A stretch of 7,367 nt of DNA from CAMAPP01 sp046153685 (GTDB taxonomy: Bacteria > Pseudomonadota > Alphaproteobacteria > CADEGL01). Shown here piece after piece: positions 6,254-7,367 of this stretch. The stretch covers positions 1-7,367 of the forward strand of contig JBJXGH010000181.1 of the NCBI GenBank assembly GCA_046153685.1, written 5' to 3'. Made by a program: the position numbers and the translations under genes. Every line of letters starts with the position of its first letter. Position 1 is the first letter of the stretch. The notes under the pieces are model-generated. The model did not search any database. It was not told the DNA's origin and was given only the letters and a program-made list of their open reading frames with translations.

Positions 6254-6668
6254 CGGCGCGCGCGTGAAAAAGGAACACGTCTGGTTCGAGGATCAATGGG
6301 ATTGGCCGAATCTGCATCTGCCGTTCAAGCACGGCTTGAAGTGCGGAAAATTCGTCTTCGTGTCGGGCCAGGCACCGCTCGACCCCAAGGGCCGGGTGAA
6401 GGCGCCGGGCGATATGGGCGCCCAATCCAAGATCTGCATGGATTACGCCGGCCGCGTGCTCAAGCACTGGAAGCTCGGCTTCCCCGACGTCGTCAAAATG
6501 AACGCCTATTATCAGGGCAAGGATGGCCCGGACGAGTTGCACGCCAATGTCAATGTCCGCTCGTCCTATTTCAAGCGGCCGGGGCCGACTTCGACGGGCG
6601 TGCCCGTGCCCTTTCTCGCCTATGACGGCATGACGGTCGAGTTCGAAGCCATCGCCATGATCGAATAG
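5979..6668 (+). CDS. C-terminal reading frame of the split triple-Rid protein
   Basis: This frame encodes most of Rid domain 2 and all of domain 3. Domain 2 shows VKLNTWYVAGG, DPGPSATGIPLP and ends QMDAWAM. Domain 3 shows LPFKHGLKCGKFVFVSGQAPLD, VVKMNAYYQG, RPGPTSTGVPVP and ends VEFEAIAM, keeping the terminal-strand Glu. The frame has been open since 5940 and the GTG at 5979 is its first usable start codon, but it falls inside domain 2 without a ribosome binding site. I take this as the second half of one broken gene and not as a gene of its own. TAG ends it, and the amidase follows after 61 bp. Confidence 0.6.
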   Translation: MLHPGDTVGQARVVQDNLRKVLGALGADQNDVVKLNTWYVAGGSVEEWEKNARLRAEFFPDPGPSATGIPLPHIAPAGGRFQMDAWAMRGVDGARVKKEHVWFEDQWDWPNLHLPFKHGLKCGKFVFVSGQAPLDPKGRVKAPGDMGAQSKICMDYAGRVLKHWKLGFPDVVKMNAYYQGKDGPDELHANVNVRSSYFKRPGPTSTGVPVPFLAYDGMTVEFEAIAMIE

Positions 6669-6729
6669 CGGGCGATCGATCGGATCGAGTTCGAACGGCT
6701 CGACTGGGCGCAGGGAATCGGGAGCGGAA
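6669..6729. other. Gap before the amidase with two short palindromes
   Basis: The 61-bp gap carries perfect palindromes CGATCGATCG (6673-6682) and GTTCGAAC (6689-6696), plus TCGAG/CTCGA arms (6685-6689 and 6699-6703). There is no T tract, so it is not a convincing terminator. GGGAG at 6720-6724 is the amidase ribosome binding site, 5 nt before ATG. Confidence 0.3.
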
Positions 6730-7367
6730 ATGATGGACCAATTGTGCCGGATGAGCGCAAGCGAAGCGGTTGCGCGCTTGAAACGCGGCGAGGTTTCGCC
6801 GCTCGAGCTGATCGACGCCGCCGCCAAGCGCATTTCCGCCATCGAGCCCCAGGTCAACGCCCTGCCCACGCTCTGTCTCGACCGGGCGCGCGAACGCGCG
6901 AAGGCCATTCCCGCGCTGGCGAAAACAGGCGCATCCGAGCGCCCGGGCTGGCTCGCGGGCCTGCCGGTCGCGATCAAGGATTTGAATGATGTCGCGGGCG
7001 TGCGCACGACCTATGGCTCGCCCATCTTCACCGACCACGTGCCCCGGGAATCCGACTTGGTGACGCGCACGCTTGAGGCCAGCGGCGCGCTCGTCATCGC
7101 CAAATCCAACACCCCCGAATTCGGTGCGGGCGCCAATACCTTCAACGAAGTCTTCGGCAAGACGCTCAATCCCTGGAACACGGCGCTGACGTGCGGCGGC
7201 TCATCGGGCGGGTCGGCGGTCGCGCTGGCGACGGGCGAGGTCTGGCTGGCATCGGGCTCGGATCTCGGCGGCAGCCTGCGCACGCCCGCCAGCTTCTGCT
7301 CTGTCGTGGGCCTGCGGCCCGGGCCCGGCCGCGTCGCCCACGGGCCGGAGACGCGTCCGTTCGACAC
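6730..7367 (+). CDS. Amidase signature family enzyme, N-terminal part (runs off the window)
   Basis: The first 212 residues of a protein whose family is usually 450-500 residues long; the rest lies past the window end. It hydrolyses amide (C-N) bonds with a Ser-cisSer-Lys triad, complete here: Lys83 in PVAIKDLNDVAGV, cis-Ser158 in CGGSSGGSA, and nucleophile Ser182 in GSDLGGSLRTPA. The N-terminal helices (SASEAVARLKRGEVSPLELIDA, then RISAIEPQVNA) are typical of the family. ATG at 6730 follows GGGAG; an adjacent ATG at 6733 is an equal alternative. It lies 61 bp after the second triple-Rid gene on the same strand and may share its transcript. GatA, the tRNA amidotransferase subunit, has the same signature, but no gatB or gatC is near and the setting is catabolic. 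A broad amide- or carbamate-cleaving hydrolase is more likely; substrate unknown. Confidence 0.92.
   Translation, partial: MMDQLCRMSASEAVARLKRGEVSPLELIDAAAKRISAIEPQVNALPTLCLDRARERAKAIPALAKTGASERPGWLAGLPVAIKDLNDVAGVRTTYGSPIFTDHVPRESDLVTRTLEASGALVIAKSNTPEFGAGANTFNEVFGKTLNPWNTALTCGGSSGGSAVALATGEVWLASGSDLGGSLRTPASFCSVVGLRPGPGRVAHGPETRPFD

Larger units (their letters stand above)
5441..6668 (+). pseudogene. Second triple-Rid protein gene, split by a frameshift at a (CG)5 tract
   Basis: Read across one frameshift, this locus encodes a full paralogue of the triple-Rid protein at 3486-4727. The first frame is good from ATG 5441 through GEMIFTSGIKAR (about 5965). The second frame resumes with DGRVLHPGDT at 5970 and ends with TAG at 6666-6668. 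A TGA at 5937-5939 closes the second frame upstream, so the shift must fall between 5940 and about 5970, where G(CG)5 lies (5960-5970). Restoring one CG unit gives 409 residues and aligns without gaps to the sister segment, both having 18 residues from GE-(L/M)-I to DGRV. No other lesion is visible, so the break is recent, a sequencing error, or a length-variable switch. Like its paralogue it lacks the RidA arginine in all three domains. Confidence 0.75.

Noticed and set aside
6138..7038. Minus-strand frames of 289 and 155 residues over the Rid C-terminus and the amidase
   Set aside because: Both cross two well-supported plus-strand genes and show no domain.
6730..7367. Calling the amidase gatA
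   Set aside because: The signature is shared by the entire family, the C-terminal half is missing, and no gatB/gatC context is seen.

Overview
The window reads as chromosomal DNA of a GC-rich proteobacterium. Its codons strongly favour G or C at the third position, its genes are tightly packed, and start codons are preceded by GGAGG/GAAGGGA-type ribosome binding sites. An alphaproteobacterium is my best guess from style and gene content, but no marker gene proves it. I see no tRNA, rRNA, CRISPR array, insertion sequence or phage gene.

Layout from left to right. Positions 1-226 hold no gene I can support; an AT-rich patch near 123-137 may be part of a promoter. Next is a Rieske non-heme iron oxygenase alpha subunit (227-1438, +). 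A secreted trypsin-like serine protease (2405-1464, -) converges on it. A 211-bp divergent intergenic region (2406-2616) contains an AT-rich -10-like element inside an 11-bp inverted repeat. A TIM-barrel amidohydrolase (2617-3462, +) follows, and 23 bp later a protein made of three tandem Rid (RidA/YjgF/UK114) domains (3486-4727, +). A two-domain dimeric alpha-beta-barrel protein resembling ABM/EthD enzymes (5327-4737, -) converges on it with only 9 bp between the stops. Diverging from that gene is a second triple-Rid gene (5441-6668, +), broken by a frameshift at a (CG)5 tract. Last is the N-terminal part of an amidase-signature-family enzyme (6730 to past the window end, +) with its Ser-cisSer-Lys triad intact.

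Apart from the protease, the set (Rieske oxygenase, amidohydrolase, Rid proteins, ABM-like protein, amidase) looks like a catabolic cluster for an aromatic or heterocyclic, probably nitrogen-containing, compound. Ring oxidation, C-C or C-N hydrolysis, an enamine/imine or muconate-type step and amide hydrolysis could follow one another. The substrate cannot be read from the sequence. The Rieske enzyme has no ferredoxin or reductase gene here, so its electron-transfer partners must lie elsewhere.

The most unusual content is the pair of paralogous triple-Rid proteins. Ordinary RidA is a homotrimer of ~130-residue subunits with active sites between subunits. A chain carrying three Rid domains could fold as a single-chain pseudo-trimer with three non-equivalent sites. 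None of the six domains keeps the substrate-binding arginine of classical RidA, so imine deaminase activity should not be assumed.
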